The notes under the pieces were generated by a model, which ran no database searches, was not told where the DNA came from, and saw nothing but the letters and a program-made list of their open reading frames with translations. The position numbers were made by a program, and so were the translations under genes. Below, piece by piece: positions 35,570 through 43,324 of a DNA stretch of 64,000 nucleotides (the first letter of the stretch is position 1; every line of letters begins with the position of its first letter). The DNA is from an uncultured Bacteroidales bacterium. Lineage in GTDB: Bacteria; Bacteroidota; Bacteroidia; Bacteroidales; Paludibacteraceae. The DNA is taken from assembly GCA_937885465.1 (NCBI GenBank), contig CAKZZM010000154.1, positions 7,815 to 71,814 on the forward strand, given 5' to 3'.

Positions 35570-37321
35570 ATGAAAACGAAACTTATATCCGTCTTTATAA
35601 AGTCGGCATATAATGCCGACAAAAGTCTGAACGTTCTCAGACGTTCTCCACTAAGTCTGAACGTTCTCAGACGTTCTCCACTATATTTAACCGTGGCATT
35701 TGCTATTATGCTTGGTTTCCAGAGTTGCGATCTCGAATACTTCCCTACTGACGAGTTAAATTCGAGTGGTTTTTTAGCAGACGAATCCGGAGCACAATAT
35801 GTGATTGACGGTTGTTACGCGATGCTCAAGGAGGAATATGCGTACATTGAGTATGCATCAAGTAATACTTATGTTCGTCATTATATGCAGATGGCAGAGT
35901 TTCCTGCGGACAATACCTGCTTATCAGGACGTACAACAGACCCTTTGTTCCAGGCAACATGCTATACTATGACAGACAATTTGAAGAATGTCGGCCTCTT
36001 TTGGTGGGTAGGATACAAAGTAATCTTTACGGCTAATACTATCATTGAAAGCTATGCAGAGGGGAAATCCCAAGAGTGTGACCAACTACTTGGTGAGGCA
36101 TATTTCCTACGCGCTATGTGTCACTTCCAATTAGCCACAATCTTCTCTAAGCCATATAGCCATGGTCGTGATAATCTTGGCATAGTGCTTCGTACAAGCA
36201 CAAATACCGAAGAGACTCATCGTGCTACTGTTGGCGAGGTATATGACCAGGTTGTAAAAGATTTGCAGAAGGCTGCAAGTCTGATGAACAAATCTCGTGG
36301 CAATGCAGGCTATGCTTCCAAGAACGCTGCGTTGGGGCTGCTTAGTCGAGTATATCTCTACATGGAGGAAAACCAAAAGGTGATTGACGTAATTGCCGAG
36401 ATGGGCGACCCTATTGCTAATCTTGATCCTGACTACGCCACTTATTTTGCCAATGCGCTGAAGAGCAAGGAGACCCTCTTCTGCGTAGCGCACACAACTC
36501 TTGAAGACCGCGGTCAAGCAAGCATCGGCAGCATGTACAACAACGACCCGAATGGTAAAGGATGGGGAGAGGTGTATGCGAGTGATCCTCTACTTAATCT
36601 TTATGAACGTTATCCGGACGATATACGTTTAAGTTATATTAAACCGCAATATGCAGGTAGCAAGAATATGGTATATTTTTCGATACCTGATGCTACAGGA
36701 TCAAGTGTTGACTTATGGGCTGATGTAAAAGCAGATAGCGAGGGTAACTACTGCGAGATTGACGGCAACAAGTACCGCATCAATGATGAATTGGTAAATG
36801 GTGAATACACTGCGCATTACGTAACGTATGAAGGTAAGAAATGTAGTGCGCGTCTGACAAAGACGATGACGCAGCGCAATACGTTTCCAAACTATTTTGT
36901 AACCAAATTCGGCTATCAGGACGGCAAGCCGCAATTATCCTCGCCGGTATTCCTGCGTTGGGGTGAGGTTGTGCTTAATCGTGCTGAGGCTAACGCTAAA
37001 CTGGGTAATGATGATGCCGCCCTTGCAGACGTTAATGCTATACGTAGGCGTGCCGGTATTCCCGCAGAAGGAGAGTTTGCTGCCGGCAAGATGCATGGCT
37101 ACACGTCTGTTTTGGATGTCGTGCTTGACGAACGGCGCATGGAGTTGGCGTTTGAGGGACACCGAATGTTCGATGTATATCGCAACAAACGCAACATGGA
37201 TCGCCAATTCGGCGGAGTACATCCGTGGGAGATTGTTAAATACGATGATCCAAAGATTCAATATCCTATTCCCTATGGTGAGTGGTCTGTTAGCGGAATA
37301 CAGCAGAACCCGGGATACTAA
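35570..37321 (+). CDS. SusD-like glycan-binding lipoprotein with repeat-expanded signal peptide
   Basis: 583 residues from ATG 35570 (TTG 35561 is in frame but unlikely). SusD/RagB features: the lipobox GFQSC, an N-terminal TPR region (AYFLRAMCHFQLATIFSKPY) and C-terminal LNRAEANAKLGNDDAALADV with LDERRMELAFEGHRMFDVYR and YPIP. It lids the SusC channel on the cell surface. The signal peptide is abnormal: after MKTKL come about 33 residues from family B (ISVFIKSAYNAD) and two family A units (LNVLRRSPLS, LNVLRRSPLY), before the hydrophobic core LTVAFAIMLGFQSC. Without the repeats it would be an ordinary lipoprotein signal. Confidence 0.92.
   Translation: MKTKLISVFIKSAYNADKSLNVLRRSPLSLNVLRRSPLYLTVAFAIMLGFQSCDLEYFPTDELNSSGFLADESGAQYVIDGCYAMLKEEYAYIEYASSNTYVRHYMQMAEFPADNTCLSGRTTDPLFQATCYTMTDNLKNVGLFWWVGYKVIFTANTIIESYAEGKSQECDQLLGEAYFLRAMCHFQLATIFSKPYSHGRDNLGIVLRTSTNTEETHRATVGEVYDQVVKDLQKAASLMNKSRGNAGYASKNAALGLLSRVYLYMEENQKVIDVIAEMGDPIANLDPDYATYFANALKSKETLFCVAHTTLEDRGQASIGSMYNNDPNGKGWGEVYASDPLLNLYERYPDDIRLSYIKPQYAGSKNMVYFSIPDATGSSVDLWADVKADSEGNYCEIDGNKYRINDELVNGEYTAHYVTYEGKKCSARLTKTMTQRNTFPNYFVTKFGYQDGKPQLSSPVFLRWGEVVLNRAEANAKLGNDDAALADVNAIRRRAGIPAEGEFAAGKMHGYTSVLDVVLDERRMELAFEGHRMFDVYRNKRNMDRQFGGVHPWEIVKYDDPKIQYPIPYGEWSVSGIQQNPGY
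35588..35682 (-). repeat. B-A-A insertion inside the SusD signal peptide
   Basis: Family B at 35588-35620 (loop ATA), then reversed A copies at 35629-35651 and 35659-35681, period 30. The whole block keeps the reading frame. Confidence 0.92.
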
Positions 37322-37406
37322 TCTGTCAGGCTTGCATTAGAGAATACAATAAAGAACAAATATGGTAATTAACCTTTTTGTATTAACCAATTAATTTATC
37401 GTTATT

Positions 37407-38363
37407 ATGAAGAAAAGTTTAATTTTTGCAAGTGTTATTGCTATGGTTGCAATCCTTGCTGCGTCCTGCAAATCCAACGTTGACGCACCAAAAGCTCGTT
37501 TCGGCTATTCCGTAGATGAGCTGACTGTAACGTTCCAGAACGTATCAAAAGATGCTGATTCTTATGTGTGGGATTTCGGCGATGGTAAAACATCTACAGA
37601 GAAAGAACCAACGCACACTTACGCTGATTACGGAGACTATCTCGTAAAACTTACAGCAACAAATGCCGGCGGTTCACACACCTATTCTGAAGAAATCAGC
37701 ATTGCCCGCCGTGCTATCAAAATTGATGGCAAGTTTGCGGACTGGGACAACGACAAATTAGCAACATGTAAAGCTGATGAGAATTCAAAGTACGAGCATC
37801 TTTATGTTGCCAAGTTTGCACGTGATGACGAGTTTATCTATTTCTACATTGAGTTCAATGGTGGAGAAGACGAATTCGAAGTAAAGAAATATAACGATGA
37901 CTGGACCGAGGTTATCGCTGTAGAGACTGTTCAAGGACACTATGCAGAGCAAGTGCAGTTCTACCTGAATTGCGGAGACGAGACAACAGGAGGTAACACC
38001 AGTTGGTATTGGGAAGATGCAGCTGCTGACATCTGTCTTGAAGGCAGATGGCTTGACCAATTTGAGGGAACAACCGTTCATATCTGGCCGGAAGACCAGG
38101 CGTTGGTTGATGATTGGTTGTGGGTTGATGCAGGCGTAGTAGGATCTACTACATCCTGCAAAGGTGTACAACTTGAGAATGGTCACACCGCCGTTGAGGG
38201 TAAGATCTTAATTGGTATGTTGCCGGTTATTCCGACTGATATGTTGAAGATGGGTGTAAATATCTCTAATCCGGGTTGGGAGCTGGAAGGTATTCTTCCT
38301 GAAATTATTGTAGAGGCCGGCATAGAAACACAGCAACCGCTGATTGAGGTTCCGAAACTCTAA
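37407..38363 (+). CDS. PKD plus CBM9-like lipoprotein in SusE/F position
   Basis: 318 residues, lipobox ILAASC. A PKD domain (about 28-100) has VTFQNVSKDADSYVWDFGDG and PTHTYADYGDYLVKLTATNA. A CBM9/DOMON-like sandwich follows from IKIDGKFADWDNDKLATCKA with aromatic residues suited to sugar stacking (WYWEDAAADICLEGRW). Its position after SusC and SusD is that of the SusE/SusF surface glycan-binding lipoproteins. The similar IDGxxxDW start in the 8657 gene links the two. Confidence 0.85.
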   Translation: MKKSLIFASVIAMVAILAASCKSNVDAPKARFGYSVDELTVTFQNVSKDADSYVWDFGDGKTSTEKEPTHTYADYGDYLVKLTATNAGGSHTYSEEISIARRAIKIDGKFADWDNDKLATCKADENSKYEHLYVAKFARDDEFIYFYIEFNGGEDEFEVKKYNDDWTEVIAVETVQGHYAEQVQFYLNCGDETTGGNTSWYWEDAAADICLEGRWLDQFEGTTVHIWPEDQALVDDWLWVDAGVVGSTTSCKGVQLENGHTAVEGKILIGMLPVIPTDMLKMGVNISNPGWELEGILPEIIVEAGIETQQPLIEVPKL

Positions 38364-38375
38364 TCTTATTTTCAT

Positions 38376-38406
38376 TCGGAAACCGCTCACTCCGAGCGGT
38401 TTCCGG
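38376..38406 (+). terminator. hairpin after the SusC-SusD-lipoprotein genes
   Basis: Stem CGGAAACCGCTC (38377-38388), loop ACTCC, stem GAGCGGTTTCCG. It is followed by TATTTAATTT, not a pure T-run, so termination may be partial. Confidence 0.6.
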
Positions 38407-38419
38407 ATCTATTTAATTT

Positions 38420-38525
38420 ACGAAGCGCTTACGCTACTTAAATTGTATTTAAATTGTATTTAAATTGTATTTAAATCGTATTTAAATAGCGATAGCGGTA
38501 CATAGCGTAAGCGGTACATCATACT
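38420..38525 (+). repeat. 11-base tandem repeat and family I motifs
   Basis: Five units of about 11 bases based on AAATTGTATTT fill about 38435-38487, and TAGCGTAAGCGGTAC motifs follow. No gene lies here. Confidence 0.8.
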
Positions 38526-38552
38526 TCGTTTTAACTCATTTAGCAATGTATT

Positions 38553-39965
38553 ATGCGCAATCGGATTAATAATTTTCTCATAATATTACTATCGTGCTCA
38601 TTTTGGGCTTGTAATCCTAATAATCCGGAAACTTCGGATCATGCCATGCATCATGACAACCTAACCGTTAGTGATGAGAATTTTTGTAATCCCGAACGGG
38701 GATTTCATGTGTTTAAAGAGTTTCAGGGCACTATCCCGTTGCCGGCGATGGATGTATCAACGGTAAAGACTATTTATAATACAGGTTATTCACTTATATT
38801 AACCAATTACTACCTGAAATATTATCGTGATTGTCCTCTCTCAGAAGCCTATCTCGATGGAGTTCGGGCGAATATGCAGGCACTGCGTGACGGCGGCTGC
38901 AAATGTGTACTTCGCTTCGCATATACCGATACAGACGAATATACCAAGGATAGTTATGCGAAGAACTATGAAGATCCGCGTGAAGCACCTGTTGATGTCA
39001 TATTGCAACACATTGAGCAGCTTAAACCTATTTTGCAGGAGTACGTTGACGTTATCTACGCTATGGAAGCAGGATTTGTAGGAGTGTGGGGAGAATGGTA
39101 TTACACGACGAACTTCAAATCCAATCCCAAAGATGCAGAAGATTATGCCGACTACAAGCGCGTGCTTGATGCTTTGTTGGATGCGCTGCCCAAAGAACGT
39201 CAGATTTGTGTGCGCACTCCCGCCTTCAAAATGAATTGCTATGGTTGGTCATTAGCAGACACTATTACTCGTGCCGAGGCATACTCCGGAACACCGAAGT
39301 CTCGTTTGGCCGGTCATGACGATGCCTTTATGGCAAATAGTTCGGATATGGGTACATTCAAGAGCCCGACTGACCGACAGTATTGGGAGGCGGAGTCAAA
39401 ATACACTATATACGGCGGTGAATCTAATAAGCCGGGAAGTTATGCCGGCTGCGAAAATACCTTAGCCCAAATGTTGGCTATGCACATGTCCTATTTGAAT
39501 ATAAGTTACCACAAAACGGTTATTGCTCGTTGGCAAAGCGGAGGCTGTTTGGAAGATATACGCCGTCAATTGGGATACCGCTTTGAAGGGCGAGATATTG
39601 CCTATACCAAAAATCCCAAGGCAGGTGAAGTCTTGGCTGTGAAATTATCGGTGGTGAATGTTGGCTACTCTGCTCCGAAGAACCCACGTGACATCGAGTT
39701 CCTGCTTATCAACACTGCCGATGCAAAGGACGTATATCGCGTTGTGCCTGACAGCGATCCACGCTTCTGGTTCACCGATGAGATGCAAACGATAGAGGCT
39801 TCGTTTGTGCCAAAGAAAGCAGGCGCGTACAAACTATACCTCAATCTGCCCGATCCTCAACCTACGCTACATACCAATCCTCGCTATAGTATCCGTCTCG
39901 CTAACACGGACTGCTGGGAAGAAACCACCGGCTACAACTACCTGACCACGATTATGGTAGAATAA
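38553..39965 (+). CDS. DUF4832/DUF4874-type lipoprotein
   Basis: 470 residues with a lipobox-like start (LSCSFWAC). The opening NLTVSDENFCNPERGFHVFK and the barrel-like stretch with YSLILTNYYLKYY, KCVLRFAYTD and EAGFVGVWGEWYYTTNFKSN fit the DUF4874 and DUF4832 pair, which look like a glycosidase-type TIM barrel followed by a beta domain (about 350-470). No family activity is established that I can name. It belongs with the glycan genes by position. Confidence 0.75.
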   Translation: MRNRINNFLIILLSCSFWACNPNNPETSDHAMHHDNLTVSDENFCNPERGFHVFKEFQGTIPLPAMDVSTVKTIYNTGYSLILTNYYLKYYRDCPLSEAYLDGVRANMQALRDGGCKCVLRFAYTDTDEYTKDSYAKNYEDPREAPVDVILQHIEQLKPILQEYVDVIYAMEAGFVGVWGEWYYTTNFKSNPKDAEDYADYKRVLDALLDALPKERQICVRTPAFKMNCYGWSLADTITRAEAYSGTPKSRLAGHDDAFMANSSDMGTFKSPTDRQYWEAESKYTIYGGESNKPGSYAGCENTLAQMLAMHMSYLNISYHKTVIARWQSGGCLEDIRRQLGYRFEGRDIAYTKNPKAGEVLAVKLSVVNVGYSAPKNPRDIEFLLINTADAKDVYRVVPDSDPRFWFTDEMQTIEASFVPKKAGAYKLYLNLPDPQPTLHTNPRYSIRLANTDCWEETTGYNYLTTIMVE

Positions 39966-40011
39966 GGACTAACCAAATGACTAAGTGAAATAACTTAAAA
40001 ATTATCAAGAT

Positions 40012-40884
40012 ATGAAAAATCGTCTTTGGCTCTTGTTTATCCTCATCACGGTAGTGACATGGGGTGTATGGGGAGCATTCTCAGGTTATCAGATTCAGCA
40101 TGGCATACCTGATACGATAGTCTATATCGTTTGGGCATTGTCGATGATACCGTGCGCTATTGTTGCGCTGATTATCAACAAGGGTAAGTTCCTTCACGAC
40201 AAGAAGTCCGCTCTTCTCGGTTGCACCGTTGGTCTGCTTGGTGCCGGCGGACAGTTAGTGCTATTCAAGGCACTGACGTTGGGTCCCTCATATATCATCT
40301 ATCCTTTCATCTCGATGTCGCCCGTCATAGTGATAACTCTCGCAGCGATTTTTCTCAAAGAGAAGGCTACGCGCTGGCAGATAGCAGGAATAGTGGTTGC
40401 ACTTGTTGCTATTCTTCTGCTCTCGCTTGAGACGGGACAAGAGAACAGCCCCGTTAGCGGTTGGCTGTGGATAGTCTTGGCTATAGTAGTGCTAATCGCA
40501 TGGGGCGTACAAGGCTTCTTTATGAAATTTGCCAACAACTCCATGGATGCCGAATCGATATTCTGCTGGATGACTCTGACGGCAGTGATTTTGATACCTG
40601 TAGCGTATTATATGAACAATGATGCCGCTACATTCATGCAGACGGAGAACGCAATATCGCAATGTTGGGCTTCGTTCGGAATACAGATACTCAATTCGAT
40701 AGGTGCACTGACGCTTGTGTATGCATATCGTTATGGGAAGGCTGTTGTCGTTTCGCCGATGGAAGGACTATCGCCGATGGTAACGGTATTGCTCTCGCTC
40801 ATCATACTGCAAGTGATACCTAATCCGCTTCAGATTGCAGGTATATGCTGCGCTGCGTTTGCAATGTATGCGTTGTCGAAATAA
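40012..40884 (+). CDS. DMT/EamA-type transporter
   Basis: 290 residues, ten predicted membrane helices in two halves (about 5-135 and 148-290), as in drug/metabolite transporters. KALTLGPSYIIYPFISMSPV and YRYGKAVVVSPMEGLSPMVT are the matching helix-4/5 and helix-9 regions of the two EamA halves. It sits in the inner membrane. With no known sugar importer in the locus, it may carry the released sugar or an exported product. It starts 46 bases after the preceding gene. Confidence 0.82.
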   Translation: MKNRLWLLFILITVVTWGVWGAFSGYQIQHGIPDTIVYIVWALSMIPCAIVALIINKGKFLHDKKSALLGCTVGLLGAGGQLVLFKALTLGPSYIIYPFISMSPVIVITLAAIFLKEKATRWQIAGIVVALVAILLLSLETGQENSPVSGWLWIVLAIVVLIAWGVQGFFMKFANNSMDAESIFCWMTLTAVILIPVAYYMNNDAATFMQTENAISQCWASFGIQILNSIGALTLVYAYRYGKAVVVSPMEGLSPMVTVLLSLIILQVIPNPLQIAGICCAAFAMYALSK

Positions 40885-40900
40885 GTAATTATACAAAATA

Positions 40901-40992
40901 GTGGAAAACGCCTCCGAGCGTTCATATTTCTCGTCTTTATAAAGTCGGCATTGAATGCCGACATCCGGAGTGGAGAACGTCTCCGAACGTTC
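40901..40992 (+). repeat. A-B-A composite module
   Basis: Family A at 40901-40923 (GTGGA AAAC variant with compensated stem), B at 40928-40963 (loop TGA), A at 40970-40992. Order, spacing and linker bases match those at 8303-8394. Confidence 0.9.
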
Positions 40993-41025
40993 AGACTTAA
41001 TATTAACTCATAAATTATAATCATT

Positions 41026-41646
41026 ATGAAAAAAATTTTACTTTTTGCTGCTGTGCTTGCAGCCGTTGCTGTTAATGCAAAAGTGATTAATGTTGACCTG
41101 AGTGAAGCAACAGAAATGGCATACACCAACTGTTCTGCCACTCCGACGTACGCAGATGGCGTTCTCTCCGTAGCATATACGACAGGCAGTTGGGAATGGG
41201 CAGGCGTAGAGATTGCCCTTGATAACCTTGATGTTACTTCCGTTGACTTTGAATATATGGGAGAGACTGAAGCATGGACAAGTTTTGTCGTTTATCTGCG
41301 TGCAGAAGATGGCGCACGTTGGTACGATGATGCGGACGATTTCAGCATGTCGCATGCCGATTGGTTTAGCAAGACTGAATATGTGCCGACCCGGCTGCTT
41401 TGGGATGCATCGGAATACGCTTTAGGCGAAAAACCGTTCATCGCTCTTGGTTTTATCGCCAACCCGAGTGCCGCTACAACAAGCACTTTTAGTCTCCGCA
41501 ATGTAAAGCTGACTGTTCCTGGTGATGATGATACGGCTATAGATAACGTTCCGGCTCCGGGTAAAGTAACAAAGGTTTTACGTGACGGTACCTGGATGTT
41601 CGTCCGCGATGGTAAAACATTTAATGTCCTCGGCGGGCAAATGTAA
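41026..41646 (+). CDS. small secreted beta-sandwich protein with C-terminal motif
   Basis: 206 residues with signal peptide MKKILLFAAVLAAVAVNA. One beta-sandwich-like domain (about 20-165; YADGVLSVAYTTGSWEWAGV, FALGFIA-type strands) resembles carbohydrate-binding modules with exposed Trp residues. The tail has TAIDN, then VLRDGTWMFVRDGKTFNVLG, the shared C-terminal motif. A role in surface glycan binding is inferred only. Confidence 0.7.
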   Translation: MKKILLFAAVLAAVAVNAKVINVDLSEATEMAYTNCSATPTYADGVLSVAYTTGSWEWAGVEIALDNLDVTSVDFEYMGETEAWTSFVVYLRAEDGARWYDDADDFSMSHADWFSKTEYVPTRLLWDASEYALGEKPFIALGFIANPSAATTSTFSLRNVKLTVPGDDDTAIDNVPAPGKVTKVLRDGTWMFVRDGKTFNVLGGQM

Positions 41647-41649
41647 ACC

Positions 41650-41710
41650 AAAGTACCTACTTAGCGTAAGCGGTACTTCGTACATAGCACAAGCGGTCAC
41701 TTCGTACTTA
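41650..41710 (+). repeat. family I/H motifs
   Basis: TTAGCGTAAGCGGTACTTCG and TAGCACAAGCGGTCACTTCG between two secreted-protein genes. Confidence 0.75.
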
Positions 41711-41715
41711 ATTTT

Positions 41716-42840
41716 ATGTATCGAGTAAAAATATTACTTTTAGTGCTTTGTTCAGTGGTGCTTAGCACTATATCTGCTTTAGAACGTTCGGAGACGTTCT
41801 CCACTATATCTGCTGCTCCACCGCTTATCTTTAATGGTGATACGCTGCCGAAGAACACGGATTTTAAGAAGAGTCAGTGCGGCACGTTGAAAACATCTGC
41901 CACGATAAGCGAGGTGTCAGGTATTGCATGCTCTCGCCTGACGCCCGGGTATATATGGATGGAGAGCGATGACTATCGTAATGTCATAGCAACAGACGAA
42001 AAAGGGAAGACGCGCTATATGAAACTGCTGTTTCGCGGTCTGCCTGACAGGTGGGATTGGGAAGATATGTGCGGAGGCGTATATGAGGGAGTAAACTATC
42101 TCTTTGTGGGTGCCTTTGGCGATAATAATGAGACAACCGGAAATTACTATATTATCTATTTCGAAGAACCGGAGGTGACTTCTTCACAGACGTATATAGT
42201 GGATGCCTCGTATATTCATTTTGCCTATCCCGATGGCAAGAAGCATAATGCGGAAGCTTTGATGTATGATAATCGTGAGCAAATGCTTTATGTCATAACA
42301 AAGGTATATTACGATGTGTGTCAGGTGTTTAGTCTGCCGATGAGTCATGATTACGGTGAAGAGGAACAGACATTGACATATATTTGTGATTTAGGGTTAA
42401 AGTCCGATCTCGGGAGTGACGGGATGCATGGTTTCCATTTAGTGACGGCTGCGGATATCTCACCTGATGGCAGGTATATCCTTATCAAGAATCATAATAA
42501 TAATATTGCCAGTTACTCGTATGTGTTATTGTGGCAAAGGGAAGCAGATGAGAGCGTGAGCGATGCATTGATGCGCCAGCCTGAGCAGATAGGTTGCTAC
42601 TCCTACGAGTGGCAGGGTGAGGCGATGTGTTGGCTCGATTCCACCACTTTCTATACTACCTCTGACGAAGATTCGGGTGACCCGCCTATCTTTAAGTATG
42701 TCAAGACACCGCCGTCGGCGGTTGAAGAAGTGGAGGCATTAGAAGATGATAATGCTCGGATAAAGTTGTTGTTTAATAAAGGAAACCTCTATATTCGCAA
42801 GAACAACCGACTCTACAGCTTAGATGGTAGAGAGGTTTAA
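41716..42840 (+). CDS. secreted protein with repeat inserted after signal peptide
   Basis: 374 residues. Signal peptide MYRVKILLLVLCSVVLSTIS; then a 12-residue insertion containing LERSETFST. The body (about 45-330) has repeated beta-strand units with WDWEDMCGG, YNFGxxxGD-like acidic turns and HNAEALMYD, suggesting a beta-propeller-like fold. I recognise no family with certainty. The tail NKGNLYIRKNNRLYSLDGRE is a diverged form of the shared C-terminal motif, preceded by AVEEVEALE. A 13-base direct repeat flanks the insertion (see the repeat at 41766). Confidence 0.72.
   Translation: MYRVKILLLVLCSVVLSTISALERSETFSTISAAPPLIFNGDTLPKNTDFKKSQCGTLKTSATISEVSGIACSRLTPGYIWMESDDYRNVIATDEKGKTRYMKLLFRGLPDRWDWEDMCGGVYEGVNYLFVGAFGDNNETTGNYYIIYFEEPEVTSSQTYIVDASYIHFAYPDGKKHNAEALMYDNREQMLYVITKVYYDVCQVFSLPMSHDYGEEEQTLTYICDLGLKSDLGSDGMHGFHLVTAADISPDGRYILIKNHNNNIASYSYVLLWQREADESVSDALMRQPEQIGCYSYEWQGEAMCWLDSTTFYTTSDEDSGDPPIFKYVKTPPSAVEEVEALEDDNARIKLLFNKGNLYIRKNNRLYSLDGREV
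41766..41814 (-). repeat. family A insertion flanked by 13-base direct repeats
   Basis: CACTATATCTGCT occurs at 41766-41778 and again at 41802-41814, with a perfect reversed A core (41782-41804) between. The offset is 36 bases, so the frame is kept. The last CAC of the core overlaps the second direct repeat. Confidence 0.85.
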
Positions 42841-42851
42841 TTAGAATGTTA

Positions 42852-42938
42852 GTGGAGAACGTCTTAGAACGTTCGGAGACGTTCTCCACTATTTTATCGC
42901 GGACGAGCCGTCCGCGTCCCAGACGTTCTCCACTATTG
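42852..42938. repeat. A-D composite between convergent genes
   Basis: A doubled family A (42852-42889), then family D hairpin GCGGACG-AGC-CGTCCGC at about 42899-42915 and the half-unit CAGACGTTCTCCAC. The stretch from GTTCTCCACTATTTTATCGC to the end recurs identically at 46708-46760. Confidence 0.9.
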
Positions 42939-42988
42939 TTTTTTAGGTTGATAAAGTTTAAGTTGATGATTGTGTTTTATTTTTTAGA

Positions 42989-43016
42989 AGGCTGCTCGAT
43001 GTGAATCGGGCAGCCT
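42989..43016. terminator. hairpin between convergent genes
   Basis: Stem AGGCTGCTCGAT, loop GTGA, stem ATCGGGCAGCCT, twelve pairs with one G-T. It lies between the secreted-protein gene (plus) and the rlhA-like gene (minus). Confidence 0.7.
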
Positions 43017-43027
43017 GCGTATTTAAG

Positions 43028-43324
43028 TGAGAACGTTTTCAGACGTTCTCCACTAATGTCATCTCGCAGCGTTGGCAGTCTGTTTCAATGCGGAGGAGAG
43101 TATCGGCATGCCGTATATAAGCGGGTGTTTTTTGTTTGCTTGTGGTCTTCTTTTTTTTGCAGCAGTTCATCTCGTAGAGAATGCAATATTTGCAGGTCAT
43201 CAATGGCGAGGGGTGAGAGTGGAGAGTGGAGAACGTCTGAGAACGTTCAATAGTGGAGAACGTCTCTGAACGTTCGGAGACGTTCTCCACTGTTGAGAGA
43301 CGGTGAAAAACACCGTCTCTACCA
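43028..43324 (-). repeat. A and C repeats in the 3' part of rlhA
   Basis: A variant at 43028-43053 supplies the TGA stop of the gene. A copies at 43226-43248 and 43253-43290, and family C at 43293-43324, are in frame in the translated strand. Confidence 0.88.
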
